From contig NZ_WUUT01000002.1 of assembly GCF_009831575.1 (NCBI RefSeq), positions 310,001 to 374,000 on the forward strand: a stretch of 64,000 nt of DNA, written 5' to 3'. This DNA is from Halovenus carboxidivorans (lineage in GTDB: Archaea > Halobacteriota > Halobacteria > Halobacteriales > Haloarculaceae). Below the pieces are notes generated by a model that made no database searches, was not told the origin of the DNA, and worked only from the letters and a program-made list of their open reading frames with translations. Made by a program: the position numbers and the translations under genes. Shown piece by piece: positions 7,311-16,879 of this stretch; positions within the stretch are counted from its first letter, which is position 1; each line of letters begins with the position of its first letter.

Positions 7311-10300
7311 ATGGCATCTGGATTTCTCTCCTCCCGAAGCGGACGACCCTGGAACTACGATAGGGAGGGGAACGACTACGAATACTACCAAGGAAACGGT
7401 GCGAGTCAACTCGAAATCGCAGTTACTGATCACGGCGAACGACCGACCAAGGAGTTTCTCCAGAAGACCTACTCGGATCGTCGCGGTGGACGCGTCAACC
7501 CGATTCTCGTCGTTGCTATCTACGGAGACAGAGTCGGCCTCTGTGGTCCGAGTGGGGAGGAGCCCCCCGTCTATCGAGATGTAGATCGCGGTCAGGCGGA
7601 GCGCGTTTGTGAAGCCGCACTCGATCAGCCCGACCGGCACGCGGCCCAACAGTTCCTCAGCGAGATGCTTCCACAGCTCGACGAGGAACTCACCGGCCTC
7701 CGCAATCAGGGACTGCTCTCCACGCACGAACTTCGTGTGGGTGTCCCTGAGCGTGACGACTGGGAAGACGCCGCCGAACAAGCGCGGCGTGCCCTCGACG
7801 ACGACCCGCGAGAGCTCATCAAGGGCCTGAACTACGAGATCGATCGGCTCACCGACCAGAGCTACGTCCTGAAAGACACCAGCGACGGACACGAGCGGGC
7901 GGTCGCGGTGTTCCTCCAGGAAGACGAATCGTTCGACCACGCGCAGGATCGCTTCGTCGGTCAGTCGCCGGTGGCCTATGCGCTCAACGAGGCGGACAAA
8001 CGCAACCTCGAATACGTCATCGGGAACAGTGGCGATACACTCCGCCTGTACACGACGAACCCGGACGCTGGCTTCGGCTCGCGCGGACGGACGGACACAT
8101 ACGTTGAGGTGAACACGACACTGCTCGCTGACGAGAAAGCGGCGTACCTCTGGCTGTTGTTCTCTGCGAACGCCCTCCGCGACGACGGGACGCTCCACGA
8201 CATCATGGAGCGGTCGAAGGATTACGCCGCCGATCTTGGGGCGCGGCTCCGCGAGCGCATCTACGACGATGTGATTCCCGACCTCGCGGAAGCCATCGCC
8301 AAAGCACGTGATCTCGACGATCCGACGAAGGACGAACTCGACGAAACCTATCGGATGACGCTGGTTCTCCTCTATCGGCTCCTCTTCATCGCCTACGCCG
8401 AAGACGAGGAGTTCCTTCCACGGCGTCGGAACGCCCGGTACGACGAGAACTCGCTCAAGCGTAAGGCCAAGAACCTCCACGAGTTCATTCAGGACGGCGG
8501 CAAGTTCGACGATTCGTTTTACGACCACTGGGACGACGTGATGCACCTCACGCGGGCGGTTCACCACGGCCACGACGAACTCGGGCTCCCCGCCTACGAC
8601 GGGACACTCCTCTCCGAGGACCCCGACATATCCGACGCCGGAGCAATGTTGGCGGATCTCCGGCTAAACAACGCCGAGTTCGGCCCCGTGCTGTTCCGGC
8701 TTCTCGTAGACGAAACCGAGGACGGCTTCCAGGGACCGGTAGACTTCCGCAACATCGGCGTCCGTGAGTTCGGCGTGATCTATGAGGGACTGCTGGAGTC
8801 GGAGCTGTCCGTTGCCGATCAGCCGCTCACGCTTGACGACGAAGGTCACTACGAACCGGTTGATACTGACGGCCAGCAGACGCTTGGTGACGAAGACGTG
8901 GTCGTCGAAGAGGGCGAGGTCTACCTCCACGGTCAGTCTGGAGAGCGAAAGGCGACCGGCACGTACTACACGAAAACCCGGTTTGTTGAGCACCTGCTGG
9001 ATCACTCACTGGAGCCCGCATTGGAAGACCACATCGACCGAATCGACCGGCTCCGTGAAGAGGAAGGCGAGAACGCCGCCGCAGATGTGTTCTTCGACAT
9101 TCGCGTGTCTGACATCGCCATGGGCTCTGGACACTTCCTCGTGGGTGCTGTTGATCGGATTGAATCTCGACTCTACAAATACCTGACCGAAAACCCGCTA
9201 CCGCCGGTGGAAGAGGAACTCGACAATCTGGAAGACGCCGCACTGGAGGCGTTCGAGGACGAGGAGTATGCGCCCCCTGTCGAGCGCGGTCAGCTTCTCC
9301 GGCGTCAGGTTGCCCGACGGTGTGTCTACGGTGTGGATCTGAACCCTCTTGCCACGGAGCTTGCACGGCTATCGATTTGGGTTCACACTTTTGTTCCGGG
9401 ACTTCCGCTGACGTTCCTCGACTACAACCTCGTGACCGGGGACTCGCTGGCGGGGATTGGGACGCTGGACGAGGTGACCGAAATTCTCGACGTAGAGCAG
9501 TCATCACTGGGAATGTTCGCGGGAGGCCAGAGTGTAATGAATGAGATCCGCGAAGAGATTGAGCAGTTAGGAAGCTTCGCTGATGCCAGTGCCGAACAGG
9601 TCGAAGAGGCCCGAGAGACGCGGGAAGAGATCGAGGAGAAACTGGAAGAGGTTCGAGCGCGCTTCGACGTGTTGGCGGCTTCACGGATCAACGACGAGAT
9701 CGATACTGATCCCGTCTCAGATACCGGTATTGACATCAGAGAAGAGGCGTGTTACGAGCAAGCTCAAGAAGTACTGGAATCGACCGACCCGTTACACTTC
9801 CCCGCCGCATTTCCCGAGGTTTTCGATGGCGACGGCTCGGGGTTCGATGTTCTACTCGGTAATCCTCCTTGGGAGGAAGCTACCTTGGAAGAGGACGAGT
9901 TCTGGATGCGCTACGAGCCTGGGCTTCAAGCGAAACCTCAGTCCGAACAAGAACGTATCAAAGATAGACTCCGTGAAGAACGTCCAGATCTTGTTGAACA
10001 GTACAAGGAAGAACTGGCGGAGCAAGAAAAGCGTCGAGCACTCCTTCGGAACGGTCCATTCCCTGGGATGGGAACTGGCGACCCGGATACCTACAAGGCG
10101 TTCTCTTGGAGATTCTGGGCTCTCACAAAGAACGGAGGTCGTTCAGGGGTTGTGCTCCCAAGGAGTGTATTCAGCGCGGCTGGTTCCGAAGAAATTAGAA
10201 GACGACTCCTTAACAAGAGTGTGGTTAGAGATCTAACATTTCTCGTGAACAATCGAAACTGGGTATTCTCAGCTGTACATCCACAATATACCATCGCACT

Positions 10301-11447
10301 CCTGAGCTTTGAAAAATCAGAACCGGCGGACGACGATGTACTCTCAATACGTGGTCCATTCCCAAGTGCGGAAAGCTTTGATGAAGGTCGGGACCAGCCT
10401 CCGCACACGTTCCCAGTTGAAAGGGCAAAGAACTGGACAGGGACTGCGGCTTTCCCGCTTCTCCCACCAACTCCCGAAGCAGGGGATGTGTTTGGAGTCT
10501 TGACGGAGTCCCCTCCCCTAAACAGAGACGACCCAGACGAGTGGCGTGCAAGACCCAATACAGAACTCCACGCTACAAATGACAAAAAGAAGGATGATGG
10601 TACTGTTCTTATGCACTTTTTCGAGGAGGAAGAGACGCCTCCGGATGGTTACTGGCCAATCTTCAAAGGCGGATCATTTGATATTTGGACGCCTGATACT
10701 GGCGAGCGGTATGCTTGGGCCGACCCAGACATCATGATTGACCACCTACAAGAAAGCAGAGAGAACTCCTATCAGTACGCTGGGAAACGATCTGCTTTCT
10801 ATGAGATGCCCGAAGAGTGGGTTCATGATAAGGACACTCTATCGTGTTTCTACCCGCGGGTTGTGTTTCGGGATGTTACAAGAGCAACGGATAGCCGAAC
10901 GGTGCGGTCGGCACTTGTCCCTCCGGAGATCTTTCTGACAAACAAAGCACCGTACTTCCTGTGGCCCCGGGGAGATGAGAAGGACGAAGCATACCTCCTC
11001 GGGATTCTTTGCTCAATACCCCTTGACTGGTATGCCCGAAGATTTGTAGAAACGACTCTCAATTACCACATCCTCAATGGTTTCCCGATACCACGTCCTG
11101 GCTCTGAGAATCCCCTCCGCCAGCGAGTCATAGAACTGTCAGGCCGTCTTGCCTCAGTAGATGACCGCTACGCGGACTGGGCCGACGCGGTTGGCGTAGA
11201 ACACGGGCCACTTGACGAAGACACGAAGCAGGAGAAGATCTACGAACTGGATGCCGTCGTGGCACACCTCTATGGCCTCTCCCGCGAGCACGTTGAGGTG
11301 ATCTTCGAGACGTTCCACAACGGCTGGGACTACGAAGAACGCCTGAATCGTGTCCTCGACTACTACGCTGACTGGGCTGACCGACTTGATCTCGATCATA
11401 CCGACCGCGAAGAAGAACGCGCGGCGGGAACGCGAGACGATGACTGA
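7311..11447 (+). CDS. Eco57I/PglX-like DNA adenine methyltransferase (large)
   Basis: A 1378-residue protein. The N-terminal ~550 residues are of unknown function and acidic. SAM-binding motif I is VSDIAMGSGHFLVG (near residue 600). The gamma-class N6-adenine catalytic motif is LLGNPPWEEA (near residue 850), followed by a long C-terminal part that should hold target recognition. Size and order resemble Eco57I-type IIG enzymes, BREX PglX and the DISARM methylase. There is no clear PD-(D/E)XK core, so cutting may be done by the partner or a neighbour. Codon use shifts toward AT (AGA, ATA codons) from about 9.9 to 11.1 kb, then returns abruptly, suggesting that the recognition region was exchanged. 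The end overlaps the helicase start by eight bases. Confidence 0.88.
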   Translation: MASGFLSSRSGRPWNYDREGNDYEYYQGNGASQLEIAVTDHGERPTKEFLQKTYSDRRGGRVNPILVVAIYGDRVGLCGPSGEEPPVYRDVDRGQAERVCEAALDQPDRHAAQQFLSEMLPQLDEELTGLRNQGLLSTHELRVGVPERDDWEDAAEQARRALDDDPRELIKGLNYEIDRLTDQSYVLKDTSDGHERAVAVFLQEDESFDHAQDRFVGQSPVAYALNEADKRNLEYVIGNSGDTLRLYTTNPDAGFGSRGRTDTYVEVNTTLLADEKAAYLWLLFSANALRDDGTLHDIMERSKDYAADLGARLRERIYDDVIPDLAEAIAKARDLDDPTKDELDETYRMTLVLLYRLLFIAYAEDEEFLPRRRNARYDENSLKRKAKNLHEFIQDGGKFDDSFYDHWDDVMHLTRAVHHGHDELGLPAYDGTLLSEDPDISDAGAMLADLRLNNAEFGPVLFRLLVDETEDGFQGPVDFRNIGVREFGVIYEGLLESELSVADQPLTLDDEGHYEPVDTDGQQTLGDEDVVVEEGEVYLHGQSGERKATGTYYTKTRFVEHLLDHSLEPALEDHIDRIDRLREEEGENAAADVFFDIRVSDIAMGSGHFLVGAVDRIESRLYKYLTENPLPPVEEELDNLEDAALEAFEDEEYAPPVERGQLLRRQVARRCVYGVDLNPLATELARLSIWVHTFVPGLPLTFLDYNLVTGDSLAGIGTLDEVTEILDVEQSSLGMFAGGQSVMNEIREEIEQLGSFADASAEQVEEARETREEIEEKLEEVRARFDVLAASRINDEIDTDPVSDTGIDIREEACYEQAQEVLESTDPLHFPAAFPEVFDGDGSGFDVLLGNPPWEEATLEEDEFWMRYEPGLQAKPQSEQERIKDRLREERPDLVEQYKEELAEQEKRRALLRNGPFPGMGTGDPDTYKAFSWRFWALTKNGGRSGVVLPRSVFSAAGSEEIRRRLLNKSVVRDLTFLVNNRNWVFSAVHPQYTIALLSFEKSEPADDDVLSIRGPFPSAESFDEGRDQPPHTFPVERAKNWTGTAAFPLLPPTPEAGDVFGVLTESPPLNRDDPDEWRARPNTELHATNDKKKDDGTVLMHFFEEEETPPDGYWPIFKGGSFDIWTPDTGERYAWADPDIMIDHLQESRENSYQYAGKRSAFYEMPEEWVHDKDTLSCFYPRVVFRDVTRATDSRTVRSALVPPEIFLTNKAPYFLWPRGDEKDEAYLLGILCSIPLDWYARRFVETTLNYHILNGFPIPRPGSENPLRQRVIELSGRLASVDDRYADWADAVGVEHGPLDEDTKQEKIYELDAVVAHLYGLSREHVEVIFETFHNGWDYEERLNRVLDYYADWADRLDLDHTDREEERAAGTRDDD

Positions 11448-14400
11448 GCGCCCACAGTTCGTCGATAACCGCAACGGGAACACGCTCGCCCGGGCGATCG
11501 ACGAGTACCTCGACTACCTCGATGGCCGACTCCAAGATCAGCCCGACCTCGACGTGGTGACCGGCTACTTCAACCCGCGTGGGTACTTTTCGATTGCCGA
11601 TGGTCTCGAACACGTCGGTCAGGTTCGTCTTCTAATCGGCGCACAACCCGACCAGGAGGGTATTGAACGCTGGCGACAGCCCGAAGAACCACGCGGCGAG
11701 GCATACGAGCGTAAGCGCATCGACGAGGCTCTCCAATCACTCGATGAGAATCTCGAACGCGACCGCAATCTCTTGGGTTTCTCCCGGGAGGTCGATCAGG
11801 GCCTACAGGAACTCGTTGACTTCTTGCGGAGTGATCGCGTTGAGGTCCGTCGCCACGAGGACAAGTTCGTCCACGGGAAGGCATACCTATTCTCCGACGC
11901 TGAGGGTGTCATCGCTGGCTCCTCGAACTTCACCGGTGCGGGCCTGAACTCGAACCTCGAACTGAACCTTGGCACCTATGACCCGCACGTCACTGACCGC
12001 GTCCACGAGTGGTTCGAGGAACTGTGGGCCGCCAGTGAACCGTACGATCTCGCCGCACTCTACGAACAGCGGTTTGAGCCCTATCGCCCGTACCTGATCT
12101 ACCTCCGCGTGCTCTGGGAACGCTACGGCGAGGAACTGGCCGAAGAAGAGGACGAAGACGGCGGGATCAACCTCGTGAACTTCCAGGAGGACGCCGTCAG
12201 GCGAGCCAACCGCTTCCTCAAGCGACACGGTGGCGTCATCATCGCAGACGAGGTTGGCCTCGGGAAGACCTACATTGCCGGTGAACTGCTCCACCAGTAC
12301 GTCCAGGAGAACCGCCAGCGTGCGCTCGTGATTTCGCCCGCCTACCTCCGAGACGGTATGTGGGAACAGAAGGGACCGGAGTGGGGCATCCAGTTCGAGA
12401 CGGTCTCGTACGCCGAACTTCGAAATGAGAGCCAACTCGGTGGCGACCGGAACGTGCTTGATCTGGACGTGGACGAGTACCAGCTCGTCGTCATCGACGA
12501 GGCTCACGCCTTCCGTAACCCTGGCACACAACAGTCCCACGCGCTCCGTACCCTCCTCCGTGGCGATCCCCCGAAGGATGTGGTCATGCTCACGGCTACG
12601 CCGGTCAACAACTCGCTGTGGGACCTGTACTACCTGCTGAATTATTTCATCCGCAACGACGCCGCCTTCGCCAACGAGGGTATCCGGTCGCTCCGTGAGC
12701 GATTCAAAACGGCCCAGTCCGAAGACCCGTCGGATCTCAGCCCCGACATGCTGTTCGACGTGCTGGACGAGACGACTGTCCGCCGGACACGCCGGTTTAT
12801 CAAAAACCACTACGAGGACGCGATGATGCCCGACGGCGAAGGCGGGTCTGTCCGCATCAACTTCCCCGACCCGAACCCCCAGCGCGTCGATTACACGTTC
12901 TCGGGCACGCTCGGTGACGACTACTTCCGCGATGTCGCACGCGGGCTGGCCGCTGGAGAACGCGAGGAGGCGGAGCTCACACTTGCCCGCTATCGGCCCT
13001 CGTATTACCTCGAAGGCGAAGAGGACGCGTCAGAACTCTCGCTGGTGGGTCTCCTCCGAACAGGCCTGCTCAAGCGGTTCGAGTCCTCCAGTCATGCCTT
13101 CGCTAACACACTCGACCGGATGATCCGACAAAATCGTGCCGCACTCCGGCTGATGGATCAAGGGTACTTCCCCGACCCTGACGCCATTGATGAGTGGGTC
13201 GAGATGGACAGCGACGAGGCGATGGATGAAGCACTCGGAGAAGCCGCCGATGGTCGGGTTCCACTGTCAGCCGCCGATCTCGATCCAATACGCCTCCAAG
13301 ACGACTTGGAGAACGACATCGAGATACTCGAACGCTGGCGGGACGGCGCACGGAGTGTGAGCCGCGAGGACGACCAGAAGCTCCATGCCCTCCGTGAGAC
13401 TCTCTCCGAGGTCGTTGAGCGAGCGCGGGATGATGCTGAGGCACGTGAACTCGAAGACGAGGACGTTGAGGCGGCGTTCCGACGCAACCGGAAGGTGCTG
13501 TTGTTCTCCTACTACGAGGATACCGTGGACTGGATCTACGAATATCTCCAGGAAGTCGTAGCGGAGGACGATGAACTGTCGTGCTACGAGGGTCGTATCG
13601 CGGCGGTTGTTGGTGATGGTGCGAAATACGGTGTGAGCCGCGAGGATGCTGTTCATGGATTCGCGCCGAACTCCGGGGACGCGCCACCGGACGCCACCGA
13701 TGAGTACGACATCCTGATCGCTACGGACGTGCTTGGCCAGGGTGTCAATCTCCAGGAAGCACGGACAGTCATCAATTATGACCTACCCTGGAATCCGATG
13801 CGCGTTGTCCAGCGCAACGGACGGATCGACCGCGTGAACTCGCCGCACTCTGAGATCTATCCGATCACGTTCTTCCCCGAAGACCGCCTCGACGACTTGC
13901 TGGAACTCGAACACCGAGTGCGACAGAAGCTCACCCAGGCCGCCCGCTCGATTGGCGTCAGCGGTGGCGTAATCCCCGACATGGAGACGCTGAACCAGAA
14001 CTTCGCAGAGAAGGTCGAGGACATTGGCTCGATCCAAGAAGGCGACACGGGCTTCTACGAAGAGGGCGGTCGGACGGCCGCCGCATACTCCGGTGAGGAA
14101 TACCGTCAAGAACTTCGGAAGGGGCTGGAGACGCGCGAAGAACAGATCACCGGTCTTCCGTGGGCGGCGGGCTCAGGATTCCGTGGTGACAGCCCCGGCT
14201 ATTTCTTCTGTGCGCGGATCGGCGACGAGGTGTTCATGCGGTTCCTCCCGGAGGACATGGACGACGAGGAGGACGTTGTCCAGGATACGCTCACCTGTCT
14301 CAAGCGGATCGAGTGTACAGAAGAAACCGAGCGTGTCCTTCCCGACGCGATGCGCGACGAGATCTATAGCGCGTGGGAAACAGCACGTGAGGACATCTAC

Positions 14401-14802
14401 CGACAATGGCAAGAGCAAACCGACCCGCTGAACGTCCAGCCGGACATCCGGAAGCTGTTCCGCGAGGTCGGCCAGCACCTACGCGAGCACTGGCCCGACG
14501 ACATGACCCAGGACAAGCTTCAGGAAACGGTCGAGGCTGTCGAGGCTCCGTGGGGACGCCGGTACGAACGGGAACTCCGCGAGATCTACGAGGATGAGTC
14601 CTTCGGCCCAGTCGAGAAATCCCGCCAGCTTGTCGAGAAGGTCGATGATCTGGGACTCCAGCCGTTCGAGGCTCCTGACCCACTCCCGCCTATTGAGGAG
14701 GACGAAGTGAAGCTGATCTGCTGGATGGTTGTGGCACCAGAAGAAGACGAAGAGGACGAGGATCGCCCACAACTGCTGTCGCAAGTGACGCTCAACACAT
14801 AG
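11440..14802 (+). CDS. PLD-nuclease/SNF2-like helicase fusion, anti-phage type
   Basis: A 1120-residue protein. Residues ~140-165 carry a phospholipase-D HKD motif (HGKAYLFSD, then GSSNFTG), a nuclease/phosphodiesterase signature. A superfamily-2 helicase follows: Walker A in ADEVGLGKTYIAGE (~264), DEAH box VVIDEAHAF (~352), motif III TATPVNNS, and C-terminal motifs DVLGQGVNLQ and VQRNGRIDRVNS (~790). The last ~280 residues are acidic and unassigned. In class 1 DISARM a SNF2 helicase (DrmD) partners a methylase and a separate PLD protein (DrmC); here helicase and PLD are fused and DUF1998-type partners are absent. It probably translocates on and cuts unmodified invading DNA. ATG 11440 lies inside the end of the methylase gene. 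Confidence 0.88.
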   Translation: MTERPQFVDNRNGNTLARAIDEYLDYLDGRLQDQPDLDVVTGYFNPRGYFSIADGLEHVGQVRLLIGAQPDQEGIERWRQPEEPRGEAYERKRIDEALQSLDENLERDRNLLGFSREVDQGLQELVDFLRSDRVEVRRHEDKFVHGKAYLFSDAEGVIAGSSNFTGAGLNSNLELNLGTYDPHVTDRVHEWFEELWAASEPYDLAALYEQRFEPYRPYLIYLRVLWERYGEELAEEEDEDGGINLVNFQEDAVRRANRFLKRHGGVIIADEVGLGKTYIAGELLHQYVQENRQRALVISPAYLRDGMWEQKGPEWGIQFETVSYAELRNESQLGGDRNVLDLDVDEYQLVVIDEAHAFRNPGTQQSHALRTLLRGDPPKDVVMLTATPVNNSLWDLYYLLNYFIRNDAAFANEGIRSLRERFKTAQSEDPSDLSPDMLFDVLDETTVRRTRRFIKNHYEDAMMPDGEGGSVRINFPDPNPQRVDYTFSGTLGDDYFRDVARGLAAGEREEAELTLARYRPSYYLEGEEDASELSLVGLLRTGLLKRFESSSHAFANTLDRMIRQNRAALRLMDQGYFPDPDAIDEWVEMDSDEAMDEALGEAADGRVPLSAADLDPIRLQDDLENDIEILERWRDGARSVSREDDQKLHALRETLSEVVERARDDAEARELEDEDVEAAFRRNRKVLLFSYYEDTVDWIYEYLQEVVAEDDELSCYEGRIAAVVGDGAKYGVSREDAVHGFAPNSGDAPPDATDEYDILIATDVLGQGVNLQEARTVINYDLPWNPMRVVQRNGRIDRVNSPHSEIYPITFFPEDRLDDLLELEHRVRQKLTQAARSIGVSGGVIPDMETLNQNFAEKVEDIGSIQEGDTGFYEEGGRTAAAYSGEEYRQELRKGLETREEQITGLPWAAGSGFRGDSPGYFFCARIGDEVFMRFLPEDMDDEEDVVQDTLTCLKRIECTEETERVLPDAMRDEIYSAWETAREDIYRQWQEQTDPLNVQPDIRKLFREVGQHLREHWPDDMTQDKLQETVEAVEAPWGRRYERELREIYEDESFGPVEKSRQLVEKVDDLGLQPFEAPDPLPPIEEDEVKLICWMVVAPEEDEEDEDRPQLLSQVTLNT

Positions 14803-15137
14803 CCATCTTTGTCTATTGAGGATTGAACTGGTGTGCCTGTTGAATAACTCCGTGAGCGAAGCTTCGAGGTGAATTTTAGATTGACCGCGCCAACCTGCTG
14901 TCAGAAACGCAGGACTGAGAGGGGTTGCATCAGTACGGATTCTGGCATACCGAGAGCCGGGGTAACCGTCTCTGACAGCAGGGTGCGTTCGATTCTGATT
15001 CTAATACCGTCTCTCAGGCCCCTCAAACTGATTAATTCGGCGGGATAGTCATTTCCCTATTACACTATGCAGAGCAGAAAGCCATTCTCGCAGAAATAAA
15101 TGGTTTCAGACGTTGATACGGCTATTCTCGGAATATA
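14803..15137. other. Intergenic region between helicase and inverted cassette
   Basis: About 335 bases without a plausible gene, lying between the 3' ends of two convergent transcription units. It holds the first inverted-repeat pair (14888-14986). No other signal stands out apart from AT-rich runs. Confidence 0.55.
14888..14986. repeat. MITE-like inverted-repeat pair, copy 1 (~100 bp)
   Basis: The left arm contains CCTGCTGTCAG at 14894-14904, preceded by GACCGC. The right arm contains its reverse complement CTGACAGCAGG at 14972-14982, extended by GTGC. The arms point at each other with about 67 bases between. The same arrangement recurs at 17909-18081, on the other side of the four-gene cassette. 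No target-site duplication was recognised. Confidence 0.6.
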
Positions 15138-15848
15138 TTACGGTGAACTCGTCTCCTCAACGGCCGCTTCGAGGCGGTCGAGATACGCTGAGTCGTACTG
15201 TTCCTCGACGTGATTGACGTTCCATAGTCCGGACTGACGGATCTCCTCACATGGACTTTCGTTCCCTAACCATTCATCGTCTCGACTATCGATTAATTCC
15301 TTCGAGTAGTTGCTGACAAGAGCAATCGTGTTCCGCTCAAGATACGCACGATCACTCTCAGGCCCGGGCTCGTCGTCAACGCTGATCCACAGAAACGGTA
15401 GATCCCGAATGTAGTCGCTCACTTGTCGTTCCAGTTCGAGTTCGGCGAGCCTCCGTTCACGCCCCGCGCTGGAGCCTTCGCCCCAGTTCGGATATTCGTT
15501 GTGGATGTCGTGACGTTCGATCATCGCCTCTCCGACACGCTTTCGGAATACTGACCCACGATGGTTGCCCCCTCCCTCGTAAGTCCCACTCTTCGCGCCG
15601 CGATGGGTCCGGAGTCGATTCCAGAGAGATGTACCTGATCCAGAGGAGACAGCGTGTGTTCCAACGCGTGTGAGCCGAAGCTGATCGGTTGATTCTCGTG
15701 TCTCGTCCGCGGCGAAAAAGAAGTAGACACCGCGATCCGGCCAGTCCATGTGGCCAGTACATTCCCGCAAGCGTTGCATCCCACCGACTCTCTCTTCGAG
15801 AATCTCGAACAGATCGTAAAGTCGATCCATATCGTCTTGTCGTGACAT
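15138..15848 (-). CDS. GIY-YIG-like nuclease-fold protein
   Basis: About 236 residues, fourth and last gene of the minus-strand operon. GVYFFFAADE (near residue 45), RLTRVGTHAV and SLWNRLRTHRG read like a GIY-YIG core: a strand ending in GVYFFF, a second strand with RVG in place of YIG, then the Arg-containing helix. GGNHRGSVFRKRVGEAM extends the pattern. Many restriction and repair nucleases use this fold. The catalytic Glu cannot be placed with confidence, and the canonical GIY and YIG triplets are degenerate. The C-terminal third (WISVDDEPGPESDRAYLERN) is also seen in GIY-YIG-like proteins. ATG 15848 was chosen; an in-frame ATG lies 27 bases upstream. Confidence 0.62.
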   Translation of the reverse strand: MSRQDDMDRLYDLFEILEERVGGMQRLRECTGHMDWPDRGVYFFFAADETRESTDQLRLTRVGTHAVSSGSGTSLWNRLRTHRGAKSGTYEGGGNHRGSVFRKRVGEAMIERHDIHNEYPNWGEGSSAGRERRLAELELERQVSDYIRDLPFLWISVDDEPGPESDRAYLERNTIALVSNYSKELIDSRDDEWLGNESPCEEIRQSGLWNVNHVEEQYDSAYLDRLEAAVEETSSP

Positions 15849-15890
15849 TATCCGTCCTTCGATCAGGTGGTACAAAATATTCGGCTTCGA

Positions 15891-16331
15891 TTAGAGTTGC
15901 TCGTTGTACCACGCGAGCGTTTCACCGTATTGGAGTCCATCTGTGGGGATCTCGATCTCAACAGGTGTGTTATCCAACAGCGGCCGAAGCTTGTCGTGAT
16001 AATCTCGTCCGGCGTGGAACATCAGTCGATTTCCCTGGGTGAGGAGGCCTTCGTCTTGAAGCTGGTCATAGACTATCTGCGCCCACTGACGTTTCCGATC
16101 GACTGATGCACCGCTTAGAGTCTCGTCGTACGGTTCGATGGGCGGCCCGTACGGATCAAGAAGGTAGTGTTTCGCGGAGAGGATGTACCAGTCGTCGTGA
16201 TTGGCTTCAGCGTACTCACGCGCTTTCCGGAAAAACGCCGATTCCATATACAGGTCCGCTGGCTGGGTAGCCTGCTTACGTTTGCTCTTGGTACAACTCA
16301 CGAGTCCGATTTCAACATCGGATTGAGTCAT
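15891..16331 (-). CDS. DUF6884 / YaaA-like protein
   Basis: A 146-residue protein. It opens with IGLVSCTKSKRKQ, the Cys-x-Lys-Ser-Lys signature shared by the DUF6884 and YaaA-like families, followed by DLYMESAFFRKAREYAE, a strand WYILSAKHYLLDP and IEPYDETLSG. YaaA binds DNA and limits oxidative damage; some relatives are fused or linked to base-modification genes. Its job here is unknown. The start ATG 16331 is supported by GAGGT eight bases upstream; an earlier ATG (16361) overlaps the stop of the membrane gene, so coupling is likely either way. The next gene, GIY-YIG-like, follows after 42 bases. Confidence 0.72.
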   Translation of the reverse strand: MTQSDVEIGLVSCTKSKRKQATQPADLYMESAFFRKAREYAEANHDDWYILSAKHYLLDPYGPPIEPYDETLSGASVDRKRQWAQIVYDQLQDEGLLTQGNRLMFHAGRDYHDKLRPLLDNTPVEIEIPTDGLQYGETLAWYNEQL

Positions 16332-16353
16332 CGCACTTGACCTCTTCCCAGCG

Positions 16354-16875
16354 TTATTCATTCGCTCGAATCGCTTTATTGAGCAAGACAAATATTTGAA
16401 GACACCTCCAGAGCCGTAGAATCACGAAAACGAAAGCAAAGATCGCAGTGAAGGCGAACACAGTCTGGACTTGCCGCTGAAACAGTGTATGGATCTCAAA
16501 GACTGTGATGCTAAACGTGTAAATCCAGACTACACCGATACTGGCGATTGAAAGCGTGAAGATCGAGAGAACATCATCGAACTTCCCGATCCGTTTTAAT
16601 TCCTTGATAGCGCGGTTATCGTCCCGAAAAGCAAATGCGTAGATGATCGCCAACACAGGGAAGAGTAGACCGAGGATGGTGGTAATCGTCCGATTGATCG
16701 CATCTATATTTTCTAATGCTACCAGAGGTGTGCCCGCGTAGAACAGCAACAAAAGCCCAGCTACAGAAAGGACGACGGAGTAGACGACATCCCTCGTGAG
16801 GTCGCTAACTGGGCCTGAGCCCATAAAATCCCTCTCCGTTAGAGTACGGGGAGTTAACTTATGAAGTTTAGTCAT
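16354..16875 (-). CDS. Four-helix membrane protein of the cassette operon
   Basis: A 173-residue protein with four clear membrane segments, near residues 29-48 (VVYSVVLSVAGLLLLFYAG), 64-84 (TILGLLFPVLAIIYAFAF), 103-125 and 135-160. A basic loop between TM2 and TM3 (DDNRAIKELKRIGKFDD) and a charged tail face the cytoplasm in the most likely topology. It begins four bases after the upstream partner's stop, so the two are almost certainly co-translated. A small tetraspan membrane protein next to a ~300-residue cytosolic partner recalls Kiwa (KwaA/KwaB) and other membrane-effector defence pairs. This is an analogy of layout; sequence kinship has not been shown. Confidence 0.75.
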   Translation of the reverse strand: MTKLHKLTPRTLTERDFMGSGPVSDLTRDVVYSVVLSVAGLLLLFYAGTPLVALENIDAINRTITTILGLLFPVLAIIYAFAFRDDNRAIKELKRIGKFDDVLSIFTLSIASIGVVWIYTFSITVFEIHTLFQRQVQTVFAFTAIFAFVFVILRLWRCLQIFVLLNKAIRANE

Positions 16876-16879
16876 GGTG

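Noticed and set aside
7296-8573. 425-codon minus-strand frame
   Set aside because: Antisense to the N-terminus of the methyltransferase, which continues in a well-supported plus-strand gene.
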